A stretch of DNA of 64,000 bases, from NCBI RefSeq assembly GCF_022919115.1, contig NZ_CP095072.1, forward strand, positions 1,860,001 to 1,924,000, in the 5' to 3' direction. Origin of the DNA: Gracilibacillus caseinilyticus. Its GTDB lineage: Bacteria; Bacillota; Bacilli; Bacillales; Amphibacillaceae. Of the stretch, positions 44,296-53,518 are shown in pieces. A model generated the notes under the pieces. It was not told the origin of the DNA. It did not search any database and worked only from the letters and a program-made list of their open reading frames with translations. Position numbers and translations under genes: made by a program. Numbering within the stretch: position 1 is the first letter of the stretch; the number at the start of each line of letters is the position of its first letter.

Positions 44296-44619
44296 TTAAT
44301 CCGAACCGTATGATTTCTTTTTGAACAGGAACAAGCTCCACCATATAAGTAGAAATAAATAACCAATTAACGTAAAAATCGACCAAACAGCTCCTTGAAA
44401 GAATTGATTAAGTAAGTGTTCGAATTCGTTCATTCCTCTTGCTCTGCCAAATGAATAAAAGAAGCTGACAATTGGAATGGTTAGCGTAAAGATGATACAT
44501 ACAATAGACAGGATCTTATCATGCTTATTGAAAAAACGGAAGATTGCAGTTCCTAAAGTAGCTAATAAAAATATGTAATAGATAGTCCAAAACCAGTTAG
44601 GAAGGGTTTCCCAGTACAT
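44296..44619 (-). CDS. Membrane protein of 107 residues
   Basis: Three or four membrane helices (about 8-27, 35-57, 75-98) and a basic C-terminus FLFKKKSYGSD. AGGAGG lies before ATG 44619. No recognised family. Its promoter region faces that of the DJ-1/PfpI gene, with an inverted repeat between. Confidence 0.7.
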   Translation of the reverse strand: MYWETLPNWFWTIYYIFLLATLGTAIFRFFNKHDKILSIVCIIFTLTIPIVSFFYSFGRARGMNEFEHLLNQFFQGAVWSIFTLIGYLFLLIWWSLFLFKKKSYGSD

Positions 44620-44715
44620 TCAATTTGCCTCCTGTATCCTTTGGTCTCTCATAAAATTAAACATATTTTAACAGAAAAAATAAATTCATACAAAATATTT
44701 CACTATTACCTTTTT

Positions 44716-44750
44716 CCAATCTTATACATTACCATTGTGTATAAGGTTGG
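44716..44750. promoter_or_regulatory. 13-bp inverted repeat in divergent promoter region
   Basis: CCAATCTTATACA (44716-44728) and TGTATAAGGTTGG (44738-44750) are inverted copies with one mismatch and a 9-base spacer. Candidate operator for the membrane protein gene and/or the DJ-1/PfpI gene. Confidence 0.5.
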
Positions 44751-44840
44751 TAAGCTTATAAAAAAACAGCTGTATCGGTAGTCATGAAATACCTCTATTG
44801 ATCCGACAATACCTTATTGATTTCAAAAGGAGAGATAGCC

Positions 44841-45431
44841 ATGAGCAAAAAATGGAAAGTTGGAATTTTCCTCTTTAACGATGTAGAAGTATTGGATTTT
44901 GCTGGTCCATTTGAAGTTTTTTCTGTTACATATGATAATAACGGGGAAAAGCCTTTTGACGTAAAGACGGTTTCGGAGACAGGAGAAATGGTGCAAGCTC
45001 GCAACGGATTACGTATTCTACCTGATTACCATTTTGAGAATGCCCCGGAATTTGATATTTTGGTTATTCCGGGAGGATCTGGTACACGGGAGATAGAGCA
45101 TAATCAGAAAGTTATTCATTGGATCCAGCAACAAATGCAGTCGGTAACACTTATGACTTCTGTATGCACAGGTGCGTTTCTCCTGGCAAAAGCAGGTCTC
45201 TTAACTAAGCGAAAATGTACAACACATTGGGGAAGTCTTGAAAGATTGCAAAAGGAATATCCAGCTATTGATGTAAAATCAGAGGTCAAATTTGTGGATG
45301 AAGGAAATATCATTACTTCAGCAGGGATTTCAGCAGGTATCAATATGTCTTTTCACGTGCTGCAACGGTTGGTGGGGAAGGAGACAGCAAACGCTACAGC
45401 TCACCGGATGGAATATGATATGGAGTTATAA
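44841..45431 (+). CDS. DJ-1/PfpI-family protein, isonitrile hydratase-like
   Basis: 196 residues from ATG 44841, six bases after AGGAGAGA. Class I glutamine-amidotransferase fold: VGIFLFNDVEVLDFAGPFEVF at the N-terminus, IPGGSGTREI, nucleophile Cys in TSVCTGAFLLAKAGLL and the following TTHW, with the C-terminal SAGISAGINMSFHVL. The layout is that of the sensor part of GATase1-AraC regulators and of isonitrile hydratase InhA, here without an HTH domain. Substrate unknown. Confidence 0.87.
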   Translation: MSKKWKVGIFLFNDVEVLDFAGPFEVFSVTYDNNGEKPFDVKTVSETGEMVQARNGLRILPDYHFENAPEFDILVIPGGSGTREIEHNQKVIHWIQQQMQSVTLMTSVCTGAFLLAKAGLLTKRKCTTHWGSLERLQKEYPAIDVKSEVKFVDEGNIITSAGISAGINMSFHVLQRLVGKETANATAHRMEYDMEL

Positions 45432-45449
45432 AAGTGAGTTGACCTTGTC

Positions 45450-45593
45450 GTGGTGTTAAGTGTTCTGTTCTATGTTATTTATAGTCTTGAGACGATAAAA
45501 CATCAATTAAACATCCTTAACGAAAGAGTGGAACAAGAATCCAACGATGACATAGAAAAAGAATTGGAAGAATGGCACGAAAGGAAAAACTAA
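45450..45593 (+). CDS. Possible small membrane protein, 47 residues
   Basis: From GTG 45450 the frame reads VVLSVLFYVIYSLETIKHQLNILNERVEQ and ends in a Glu-rich tail EKELEEWHERKN, i.e. a short membrane helix plus a coiled-coil tail. The residue pattern looks coding, but no proper ribosome site precedes the GTG and the preceding bases suggest a lost start codon. It could be a decayed gene. Confidence 0.4.
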   Translation: MVLSVLFYVIYSLETIKHQLNILNERVEQESNDDIEKELEEWHERKN

Positions 45594-45594
45594 A

Positions 45595-45630
45595 AAACAC
45601 CACCTGGACTTTATACCTGGTGGTGTTTCT
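45595..45630. terminator. Bidirectional terminator
   Basis: AAACACCACC (45595-45604) pairs with GGTGGTGTTT (45619-45628), with A and T tracts on the two sides. It serves recQ (minus strand) and the small + strand frame. Confidence 0.85.
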
Positions 45631-45631
45631 C

Positions 45632-47416
45632 TTAAGTTTCCTCCACTAATTCAACAAAGCATTTCAAAAAGAGTTCGCCGTATTGCTCATATTTGCGCTG
45701 GCCAACGCCATTGATCTCCAGCATTTCGTATTTTGTAGTTGGCTTGACTCTCGACATTTCCTTCAATGTCTTATCTGAAAATATGACATATGGCGGCACT
45801 GCTTGATCGGTAGCTAATTGTTTGCGCAGTCTTCTTAATTGTTCAAACATATCGACATCATAATGGTCATCTTCCTGTGCTTTCACTTTGGCAACTTGCA
45901 CGTATACTTTTTCCTCACCTTTCAGTACGGTCTTGGATCGTTTGCCCAGCTGTAAAACAGGGAATTGTCCGCCTTTCGAAACTAAATACTCTTCTGCTAC
46001 CAGAAATTGAATGAAGGAAAGCACTTCTTTTTCGGTTAACTCCTTTAATAAACCGTAAGTCGTCAGCCGGTCAAAGTGGAATTGCTTCACTTTTTTGTCC
46101 TGCGATCCTTTTAATACTTTGGCAACAAGACTGGCGCCAAATCGTTCATCCATCCGTTTGACACAAGATAATACCATCTGTGCCTCTTTCGTGTGATCAA
46201 CCAATTCTTTTTCATTATCACAATTGGAACAATGACCGCATGGTTCGCTTGAAGAAACCACATCATTAAAGTAACGCAAAATATATTGCTGCAGACATTG
46301 TTCGGTATGACAGTAGTTAATCATTGCTTGCAGCTTTTTATATTCATTATGCTTCTTGTCGTCTTGCATTTCAGATTGATCAATTAAATATTTTTGCAGA
46401 TTAATATCTTGTCCCGAAAAAAGAACAACACACTGACTAGGTTCTCCATCACGACCTGCACGTCCAGCTTCTTGATAGTAGCTTTCCAGATTTTTCGGTA
46501 ATGCATAATGCACCACATATCTCACATTGGACTTATCAATTCCCATCCCGAAGGCATTGGTTGCCACCATGACCTGTGCATTATCATAAATAAAGTCATT
46601 TTGTGCTTGTTTACGTGCTTCTTCGGTCATCCCGGCGTGATATTTTTGCACCGCATATCCTTTTTCCTCTAGTAAATGATAAAGCAAGTCGACCTGTTTT
46701 CTTGTAATGGCATAGATAATACCTGTTTCCGAAGCATGAGCTTTTAAATAGTCAAGCAAATATGTCTGACGATCGTGTCCTTTGACTATCTGAAACATCA
46801 AATTTTGTCGGGCAAATCCGGTATTAACGACAGTTTCCGTCCTTACATCCAGTAATTGCTGTAAATCTTGTGTAACTTCGACAGTTGCCGTAGCCGTTAG
46901 TCCAACTAAAATCGGGCGCTGGTTTAATTGATTGACCACCTGTACAACCGTACGATAGCTAGGGCGGAAATCATGTCCCCACTGTGAAATACAGTGTGCT
47001 TCATCGAAAGCAATCAGGGCAATAGGCAACTGGTTAATGGTATGGAAAAATGAGTTCGATTCAAATCGTTCAGGTGCCACGTAAACAAATTTGTATTCAT
47101 TGCGCCTCAATGCTCGCAGCCTGCTTGCTTGTTCCTCTGAAGTAAGGGAACTATTAATATAGGTAGCAGTGATTCCTAATGATTTAAGCGCGTCAACCTG
47201 ATCCTTCATTAATGAGATGAGAGGGGAGATGACTACTGTAATCCCATCCATTGCAAGTCCAGGGATTTGATAACAGATTGATTTTCCACCACCAGTGGGC
47301 ATAATTGCTAACGTGTTATCGCCATTCATAATTTGACCGACAATTTGCTCTTGACCTGGTCGAAATGTGTCATAACCAAAATATTTTTTTAATAAAGCTA
47401 ATGTATCCTTCGACAT
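45632..47416 (-). CDS. recQ: ATP-dependent DNA helicase RecQ
   Basis: 594 residues from ATG 47416, six bases after AAAGGATGG; the ATG at 47425 overlaps that site. Walker A MPTGGGKSICYQ, DEAH box (FDEAHCISQWGHDFRP), helicase motifs AFGMGIDKSNVRYVVHYALP and QEAGRAGRDGEPS, zinc-binding CGHCSNCD, an RQC region and a C-terminal HRDC domain (LRRLRKQLATDQAVPPYVIFSDKTLKEM). It unwinds DNA 3'-5' in recombination and repair and acts with TopB. Length is normal. Confidence 0.96.
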   Translation of the reverse strand: MSKDTLALLKKYFGYDTFRPGQEQIVGQIMNGDNTLAIMPTGGGKSICYQIPGLAMDGITVVISPLISLMKDQVDALKSLGITATYINSSLTSEEQASRLRALRRNEYKFVYVAPERFESNSFFHTINQLPIALIAFDEAHCISQWGHDFRPSYRTVVQVVNQLNQRPILVGLTATATVEVTQDLQQLLDVRTETVVNTGFARQNLMFQIVKGHDRQTYLLDYLKAHASETGIIYAITRKQVDLLYHLLEEKGYAVQKYHAGMTEEARKQAQNDFIYDNAQVMVATNAFGMGIDKSNVRYVVHYALPKNLESYYQEAGRAGRDGEPSQCVVLFSGQDINLQKYLIDQSEMQDDKKHNEYKKLQAMINYCHTEQCLQQYILRYFNDVVSSSEPCGHCSNCDNEKELVDHTKEAQMVLSCVKRMDERFGASLVAKVLKGSQDKKVKQFHFDRLTTYGLLKELTEKEVLSFIQFLVAEEYLVSKGGQFPVLQLGKRSKTVLKGEEKVYVQVAKVKAQEDDHYDVDMFEQLRRLRKQLATDQAVPPYVIFSDKTLKEMSRVKPTTKYEMLEINGVGQRKYEQYGELFLKCFVELVEET

Positions 47417-47595
47417 CTGAACCATCCTTTATATCATTCAAATTTTATCTTAACATTTTCCAGGTATCCGTGCAGGTAAAAATTGCTCGAAATAAAATGA
47501 TTTACATCTATTCCTTTAACCTTTAAAATAATGCTATCTTGTGTGTAAAAAAAGATCAGATAGAGATAGATAAGAAAACAGATAGGGGGATAATA

Positions 47596-49440
47596 ATGGA
47601 CTCTTTATTATTAATACTTATGCTGGTAGCAGTTCTCGGGATCGGTTCGCAGTGGCTGGCGTGGAAATTTCAATTACCGGCAATTGTGGTCATGTCGATT
47701 GCAGGATTGCTAGTCGGACCTGTGTTTGGCTTGATGAACCCGGAAGAGGCATTTGGGGATATGTATCGTCCATTTATCTCCATAGCAGTTGCGATTATTC
47801 TGTTTGAAGGAAGTCTTAATCTTAATTTTAAGGAAGTCAAAGGATTAGGGAAGCCTGTCTTTCGAATCGTGACATGGGGGGCTTTTATTGCATGGATATT
47901 AGGTTCTGTAGCTGCCCATTTTGTTGCAGGGATGTCGTGGGCGGTTGCGTTTGTCATTGGTGGTATCTTTATTGTAACAGGTCCTACTGTTATTTTGCCA
48001 CTATTAAGACAGTCAAAATTAAAGCCGACACCCGCCAAAATTTTAAAGTGGGAAGGCATCATTGTGGACCCATTTGGTGCGTTAGTCGCCATCTTTGCCT
48101 TTGAGTTTATTCTTTTCCTTTCAGCAGATGGCAGGGATGCAACTTCCTTGTTCTTGTTCTTACTGGCGGCGTTATTCGCAGTCGTCATTGGCTATATATT
48201 TGGAAAAGTGGTCGCGTGGATGTTCGAGTCGGGCCATGTCCCAGAATTTCTGAAATCACCTGCCGTGTTCGTGGCGGTTATTGCCTGTTTTATTATTGCC
48301 GATGAAGTAAAACATGAAACAGGGTTATTAGCTGTCACTGCGATGGGGATGACACTTGCAAATTTAGGGATATCCTCGATCAAAGACATGCGCCATTTTA
48401 AAGAAAATATTTCGATCTTACTCATATCAACGGTATTTATTTTATTAACGTCCTCCTTAACAACGGAGACATTGATGGATGTGTTTCGACCGGAAATTAT
48501 CGGTTTCGTGTTATTGATGCTTTTTGTCGTTCGGCCACTTTCGGTTTTTCTCTCAACGATTAATTCTGGATTGAATCTGAGGGAAAAAACGTTAGTCGGC
48601 TGGATTGCGCCAAGAGGTATTGTGGCACTAACGGTAGCAAGTTATTTTGCATCCATTTTGGCAGATGAAGGGTTTGCTGGCTCGTCACTTATTACACCGC
48701 TAACCTTTGCACTTGTTTTCTCAACGGTTGTAGTTCATGGGTTCTCCATTGGCTGGCTGGCGAAAAAATTAAACCTTTCTGCAGAAGGAAATCCAGGTGT
48801 GCTGATTGTCGGTTCCAATCGTTTTTCGAATGCGCTAGTGAAGGTGATGCAGGAGTTGGATATTCCATCTGTTGTGGTTGATTCCTCATGGGACCGCCTG
48901 CAACGAGCAAGAAAAGCCGGCATACCGCATAACCATTGTGAGATATTATCGGAGCAGACAGAGTATATGATGAATTTCACACCGTATGATTATTTATTGG
49001 CTTCGACGGAATATGACTCGTATAATGCCTTGGTTTGTTCAACGTTCTTACCGGAATTCGGCCGTAAGAATGTATTCCGATTACCTAATCAAAGTCACAG
49101 TGGTGATCAAATTAACGATATTGACCATACGATTGGTGGAAGAGAAGTCTTTTCACCAATGGAGGGCATCGAGGAATTAAAATATAAATTGAAAAGCGGT
49201 TATGTGATGCGCAAAACGTCGTTGACAGAGCAATACCGCTATAAAGATTATTTAGAAGATCGTCACGAGGAGACGATTCTGTTGTTTATCGTAAAACAAT
49301 CGAAGCAAATTGCCTTCTTTACAAATGACGTTGAAATTTCTGCATCGCCAGGAGATACTATCGTCAGCATGACACCACCAAGTAAAGAATTTAATAAAAT
49401 AAAAGAAAAATTAGAAGAAAAACGTAACGAAAAAGGCTAG
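47596..49440 (+). CDS. CPA1-type cation/proton antiporter with TrkA domains
   Basis: 614 residues from ATG 47596, preceded by AGGGGGG; the longer frame has no ribosome site. About 12-13 membrane segments (residues 1-400) with FEGSLNLNF, GPTVILPLL and WEGIIVDPFGALVAIF as transport-core motifs. Then a TrkA-N-like Rossmann domain (PGVLIVGSNRFSNALVKVM, about 420-530) and a TrkA-C domain (FTNDVEISASPGDTIVSM). The nucleotide-binding tail suggests gating by NAD(H) or a nucleotide. Probably a Na+ or K+/H+ antiporter for salt and alkali tolerance. Confidence 0.9.
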   Translation: MDSLLLILMLVAVLGIGSQWLAWKFQLPAIVVMSIAGLLVGPVFGLMNPEEAFGDMYRPFISIAVAIILFEGSLNLNFKEVKGLGKPVFRIVTWGAFIAWILGSVAAHFVAGMSWAVAFVIGGIFIVTGPTVILPLLRQSKLKPTPAKILKWEGIIVDPFGALVAIFAFEFILFLSADGRDATSLFLFLLAALFAVVIGYIFGKVVAWMFESGHVPEFLKSPAVFVAVIACFIIADEVKHETGLLAVTAMGMTLANLGISSIKDMRHFKENISILLISTVFILLTSSLTTETLMDVFRPEIIGFVLLMLFVVRPLSVFLSTINSGLNLREKTLVGWIAPRGIVALTVASYFASILADEGFAGSSLITPLTFALVFSTVVVHGFSIGWLAKKLNLSAEGNPGVLIVGSNRFSNALVKVMQELDIPSVVVDSSWDRLQRARKAGIPHNHCEILSEQTEYMMNFTPYDYLLASTEYDSYNALVCSTFLPEFGRKNVFRLPNQSHSGDQINDIDHTIGGREVFSPMEGIEELKYKLKSGYVMRKTSLTEQYRYKDYLEDRHEETILLFIVKQSKQIAFFTNDVEISASPGDTIVSMTPPSKEFNKIKEKLEEKRNEKG

Positions 49441-49460
49441 CCACTTGGCTAGCCCTTTTA
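49431..49460 (+). terminator. Terminator after antiporter gene
   Basis: GGCTAGCC (49435-49442) and GGCTAGCC (49447-49454), self-complementary, flanked by AAAA and CTTTT. It starts within the last codons of the gene. Confidence 0.8.
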
Positions 49461-49475
49461 TCGGATTCGGTTCTT

Positions 49476-49658
49476 CTATTCCTTCGTATGTTGAAGTTGC
49501 TTTCTTAACGAAGCAATCTGTTCAGTGAGTCTTTCTAGCTCATCCTCGTTATGTTCCGTTCTTCCCCCAACATACACAAGCTTCTCTAAATCAGCCGAAA
49601 GTCTTGCATAGTCTGCCTTTAAATCCTCAATTTCAGCCTCAATTTCCTTACGGTTCAT
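49476..49658 (-). CDS. SE1832-family small coiled-coil protein
   Basis: 60 residues from ATG 49658, behind GGAGGCTTGGAG; the longer frame upstream is unsupported. It begins NRKEIEAEIEDLKADYARL, then SADLEKLVYVGG and a second helix ELERLTEQIASLRKQL, i.e. a helical hairpin. It matches the small SE1832 family of staphylococci and bacilli, whose function is unknown. Confidence 0.75.
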   Translation of the reverse strand: MNRKEIEAEIEDLKADYARLSADLEKLVYVGGRTEHNEDELERLTEQIASLRKQLQHTKE

Positions 49659-49973
49659 ATACTCCAAGCCTCCATCAGTCGTTTTCTTAAGCGTAAAACA
49701 GATACAGTTAATAAGCAAGATAAATACGATTTCCATATTATAGGTCACATTTGGGTAAATAGCTACCAATTTTTGAGTATTCTAGATTATTTATGAGGAA
49801 ATGCCATCATATATCCATGATTGAAGAACATTTTTACGTAGTCAGAAAATTTGTGGTTTATTTGCGCTGAATAAGGGTATAGTAAATTTGTGAATGCTGA
49901 AACAATTCTGTAACATTATTAATATGAAAAAATTTCGGTATTTGAAATGAATCCTTTGAGGAGGAAAAAAAGG
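49659..49973. other. Intergenic region upstream of TRAP transporter
   Basis: About 310 AT-rich bases. It must hold the TRAP operon promoter and the promoter of the SE1832-type gene, but no consensus hexamer pair or cre site stood out, nor any other gene. Confidence 0.5.
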
Positions 49974-50543
49974 TTGAAAGTATTTCAGTTATTAGACAAA
50001 TTCATCATGAAATTAGAAGAATTTATCTTGAGTTTTTCTATTATACTTATCTCGATCATGATTGTGGGAAATGTTATTGCTCGTGAAATTTTTAATTCAG
50101 GTGCATTTTATTTTGCTTATGAAGTAAGTAAATTCGCTATTGTAATTGCAACATTTATTGGAATTTCTTACGCAGCGAGAAAAGGACGTCATATCAGTAT
50201 GTCAGCATTTTATGATTTTGCACCTTTTAAAGTGCGTAAAATCATGATGATAATCATTAATTTTGTGACAGCAATTGTGATGTTCGTAATGGCATACTTT
50301 ACGTTTAATTTTGTTATGTTTGAATATGAAACAGGGGCGATTACCACTTCACTAGAAGTACCTCGCTATTTCATGTCTGTTATTATTCCTATCGGTTTTA
50401 TTTCTGCAGGAATTCAATTCTTGCGCAATACATTTATTAACTTCACTAAGAAGGCAAAAGACAAAGTGTATTTAGGGATAGATGCGGTAGATTACAATGA
50501 TGAAGAGAAAAAAGATATTAAAATGGAAGATATTTCCATATAA
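49974..50543 (+). CDS. TRAP transporter small permease, DctQ type
   Basis: 189 residues from TTG 49974, nine bases after GAGGAGG; the in-frame ATG at 49947 has no site. Four membrane helices (about 15-35, 50-68, 85-108, 125-147) with the family segment VGNVIAREIF and SYAARKGRHISMSAFYDF. The C-terminal tail is charged (DYNDEEKKDIKMED). DctQ pairs with the large DctM subunit encoded 26 bases downstream to import carboxylates with Na+. Confidence 0.9.
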   Translation: MKVFQLLDKFIMKLEEFILSFSIILISIMIVGNVIAREIFNSGAFYFAYEVSKFAIVIATFIGISYAARKGRHISMSAFYDFAPFKVRKIMMIIINFVTAIVMFVMAYFTFNFVMFEYETGAITTSLEVPRYFMSVIIPIGFISAGIQFLRNTFINFTKKAKDKVYLGIDAVDYNDEEKKDIKMEDISI

Positions 50544-50569
50544 AAAGTCAATGTGGAGAGGAAAAGATT

Positions 50570-51841
50570 ATGTTAACGACTTTGTTATCAATAATGATTG
50601 TATTATTGCTGTTGAATTTTCCGATGATGATACCTTTAATTATTGCACCAGTTATCATCATGCTAATTTATAATCCAAACTTAAGTATGGATTTATTAAT
50701 GAAGCAGCTCTTAACAGGTATCGAATCACCTGTATTACTATGTGTGCCGTTATTTATATTTGCTGCAGACATTATGACCTCAGGAAAAACTTCTCAACGT
50801 TTATTAGATTTCATTGGTGCGTTTGTTGGTCATATTCGCGGTGGATATGCTGTTACAACAGCTGCAGCTTGTACACTTTTTGGTGCGATTTCGGGATCGA
50901 CACAGGCAACCGTTGTTGCAATTGGGCGTCCAATGAGAGAAAAGTTATTAAAAATCGGGTATCGTGACTCCAGTGCAATCGCATTAATCATAAACTCCAG
51001 TGACGTGGCATTACTAGTTCCACCAAGTATTGGGATGATTATTTATGCTTTAGCTGCAGGATCTGGTGTTTCTGTCGGAGATTTATTTATTGCAGGTATT
51101 ATTCCAGGGATAATGGTATTTTTAGCGTTTGCCATTTATAGTGTAATCTATGCAAAGGTTAAAAATATTCCATTAGCAGAAAAAGTTTCCTGGCCAGATA
51201 GATTTAAATTTTTTAGAAAAGCGTTATTACCTTTAGGTTTCCCGGTAATTATCGTTGGTGGTATTTACATGGGGTACTTTACTCCAGTTGAAGCATCCGG
51301 GATTTCGGTTTTATATGCCATTATTTTAGAAGTGTTAGTTTACAAAACAATTCCATGGAAGAAGTTACCAAGCATTGCGTTGTCTACAGGATTGGTTACA
51401 TCAGCAGTATTTATCCTGGTAGCTGGTGGTCAGTTGTTTACTTGGGTATTAGGTTACGCTCGTATACCACAACAAATAACAGAAGCAGTATTGGGATCAG
51501 ATCCAAGTGCAATGTATGTATTATTAATTGTCAGTATCTTTTTCTTTGTTGGCTGTATGTTTGTAGACCCAATCGTAGTTATTTTAATTCTGACACCTAT
51601 CTTTGTACCAGCAGCTGAGACTGCAGGTGTTGATTTAATACACTTAGGTATTATTGTTACATTCCAGGCAGCATTAGGATCAGCGACACCACCATTTGGG
51701 GTCGATATATTTACCGCCAGTGCGGTATTTAAGAAACCTTATCTGGAGGTAATCAGGAGTACACCGCCGTTTATTGTTATTTTGCTGGTTATCGGCGCGT
51801 TACTTATTCTGTTCCCACAATTGTCATTAGCATTAATTTAA
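50570..51841 (+). CDS. TRAP transporter large permease, DctM type
   Basis: 423 residues, about 12 membrane segments, starting LSIMIVLLLLNFPMMIPLIIAPV. Conserved DctM features include AACTLFGAISGSTQATVVAIG, INSSDVALLVPPSIGMIIYALAAGSG and the C-terminal half AALGSATPPFGVDIFTASAV. It forms the Na+-driven translocation channel for the substrate delivered by the binding protein encoded next. AGAGGAAAAG site before ATG 50570. Confidence 0.95.
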   Translation: MLTTLLSIMIVLLLLNFPMMIPLIIAPVIIMLIYNPNLSMDLLMKQLLTGIESPVLLCVPLFIFAADIMTSGKTSQRLLDFIGAFVGHIRGGYAVTTAAACTLFGAISGSTQATVVAIGRPMREKLLKIGYRDSSAIALIINSSDVALLVPPSIGMIIYALAAGSGVSVGDLFIAGIIPGIMVFLAFAIYSVIYAKVKNIPLAEKVSWPDRFKFFRKALLPLGFPVIIVGGIYMGYFTPVEASGISVLYAIILEVLVYKTIPWKKLPSIALSTGLVTSAVFILVAGGQLFTWVLGYARIPQQITEAVLGSDPSAMYVLLIVSIFFFVGCMFVDPIVVILILTPIFVPAAETAGVDLIHLGIIVTFQAALGSATPPFGVDIFTASAVFKKPYLEVIRSTPPFIVILLVIGALLILFPQLSLALI

Positions 51842-51907
51842 GTTAGTAAAGTGGCTGCCCTAAGCAGCTCGCTTTATATAAAGTTTTTAATAAAATTACA
51901 GGGGGTA

Positions 51908-53026
51908 ATGGTCATTTTAAACAAGAAGTATTTACTTATGTTACTTTCCATCTTGACGCTTAGTTTTGTACTAGTAGCGTGTGGTGGAGGCGAAGAAGAA
52001 GGCACTGATGAAGGAAACTCTGGAGAAGATTCAGGATCTGAAGGCGGCGAAGAAGCTTCAGGTGAATTCGAAGAGCAGTCTTGGCAATTTGTAACAGAAG
52101 AGCTTAAAGGCGAAGTACAGTACGAATATGCAGCAGAATTCGCTAAACGAATTAACGAAAAATCTGGTGGAGCTATTACTGTAGAACCATTGGAATATGG
52201 TGCGTTAGGTAGTGAAGTAGACCAGGCGCAATTACTGCAACAAGGTGGCGTTCAGTTAGCAGTTATGTCACCAGGTTTTACAGGTGGCCAAGTACCAGAC
52301 GGTCAGATCTTCTCACTACACTATTTCTTCCCATCTGATCAAGAAAAAGTACAAGAAGTATTAACAAACAGTGAAGCACTTAACACAGACCTTCGTGCTA
52401 AGTATGAAGAACATAGTATTTCTCCACTTGCATTCTGGACAGAAGGTGCAATGGCTTGGACTAGTAATGTAGGAATCGAGTCTCCCTCTGATTGGGAAGG
52501 CTTGAACATGCGTGTACAAGAATCTCCATTAATGCGTGAAACATATGATGCATATGGTGCAACTGTACAATCATTAAGCTGGAGTGAATTGTATACAGCA
52601 CTAGATCGTGAAACAGTTGATGCCCAAGAGAACCCGTTATTCTTTATTGAATCAGCAAGTTTCCATGAAGTACAAGATTCAATCACGATCTCTCACCATA
52701 ACAACTATGTAGCGATGACAACAGTTAATACAGAATGGTATAATGGTCTAGACGATAATGTGAAACAACTAGTTGATGAAACAGTTGCAGAAATGCAAGA
52801 TTGGGTATTCGATGAACAAAAAGCTCAAAACGAAGCAGGGTTAGAAGCAATTAAAGCGGACGAAGAAAACCCAACAGAAATCATCGAATTAACAGATGAA
52901 CAAATTGCAGAATTTAAAAAAGCTGCAGAGCCAGTACACGAATACTACAAAAACGAAGTAGAAGGTATTGACCCAGCTATTTATGACAAATTAAAAGAAG
53001 AAATCGCAGCAGTAGAAGGCGAATAA
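51908..53026 (+). CDS. TRAP transporter substrate-binding lipoprotein, DctP type
   Basis: 372 residues from ATG 51908. GGGGG lies close upstream, so the start is a little uncertain. Lipoprotein signal ending LVAC (Cys22), then a Glu/Gly/Ser-rich acidic linker (about 23-50) typical of surface lipoproteins in halophilic bacilli. DctP domain: EYAAEFAKRINEKSGGAITVEPLEYGALG, MRVQESPLMRETYDAYGATV with the substrate-binding Arg, and DAQENPLFFIESA. It differs in order from many operons by coming last. Probably binds an organic acid; identity unknown. Confidence 0.92.
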   Translation: MVILNKKYLLMLLSILTLSFVLVACGGGEEEGTDEGNSGEDSGSEGGEEASGEFEEQSWQFVTEELKGEVQYEYAAEFAKRINEKSGGAITVEPLEYGALGSEVDQAQLLQQGGVQLAVMSPGFTGGQVPDGQIFSLHYFFPSDQEKVQEVLTNSEALNTDLRAKYEEHSISPLAFWTEGAMAWTSNVGIESPSDWEGLNMRVQESPLMRETYDAYGATVQSLSWSELYTALDRETVDAQENPLFFIESASFHEVQDSITISHHNNYVAMTTVNTEWYNGLDDNVKQLVDETVAEMQDWVFDEQKAQNEAGLEAIKADEENPTEIIELTDEQIAEFKKAAEPVHEYYKNEVEGIDPAIYDKLKEEIAAVEGE

Positions 53027-53034
53027 TTCTAAGC

Positions 53035-53074
53035 GGAACCTGTTCCTTATGTAAGGAGCAGGTTCTTTTTTATA
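53035..53074 (+). terminator. Terminator of the TRAP operon
   Basis: GAACCTGTTCCTT (53036-53048) pairs, with one mismatch, with AAGGAGCAGGTTC (53053-53065), followed by TTTTTTA. Confidence 0.9.
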
Positions 53075-53164
53075 TTTTAGGAAATTTCAAAGTCGTAAAA
53101 GGTGAATAGCAGAAGTGAAGAGTATTTAAGAGTAAAAATAAGTGAAAGCTCTTAAAATTCAACT

Positions 53165-53252
53165 AGCTTGGCAACCATTTTGAAATCGATCTTGTGCTGG
53201 TATTGCTTCGAAGTGGGCTTCCTCGGCACAAGGCAACGAAGCTCATAATAGA
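53165..53252 (+). repeat. Decayed, shortened relative of the MITE-like family
   Basis: CCATTTTGAAAT and the following TGCT match the left part of the element at 58804, and CTTCGAAGTGGGCTTCCTCG with GCACAAGGCAACGAAG matches its bases 59152-59187. The terminal repeats are no longer clear. The rest of the 53075-53518 gap, AT-rich, shows nothing else. Confidence 0.5.
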
Positions 53253-53518
53253 TAAGACTGGTTTCCAGACAACAAAAAGCAATTATGACGATCATATTAC
53301 GAATATAATGTAATAGAAAGGCTATTAATCATATATATTATAGAAACCAAAGTTATGAAATTAGTGTTATAAAAATCCTAATGACGCCAAAAACACGCTC
53401 ATTGTAACAAAAATTTCACACAGTTTTGATTCCGCTTCCATTGACGGAATCGCAATATCGAAATATACTTAAATCATTAGCAATAATTTTGCTAAAAATT
53501 TCAAAAGGAGCTGGTTAT

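Noticed and set aside
44097..44324. 75-codon frame inside the MITE-like element
   Set aside because: Built from the inverted-repeat arms; crosses the right terminus of the element; no ribosome site.
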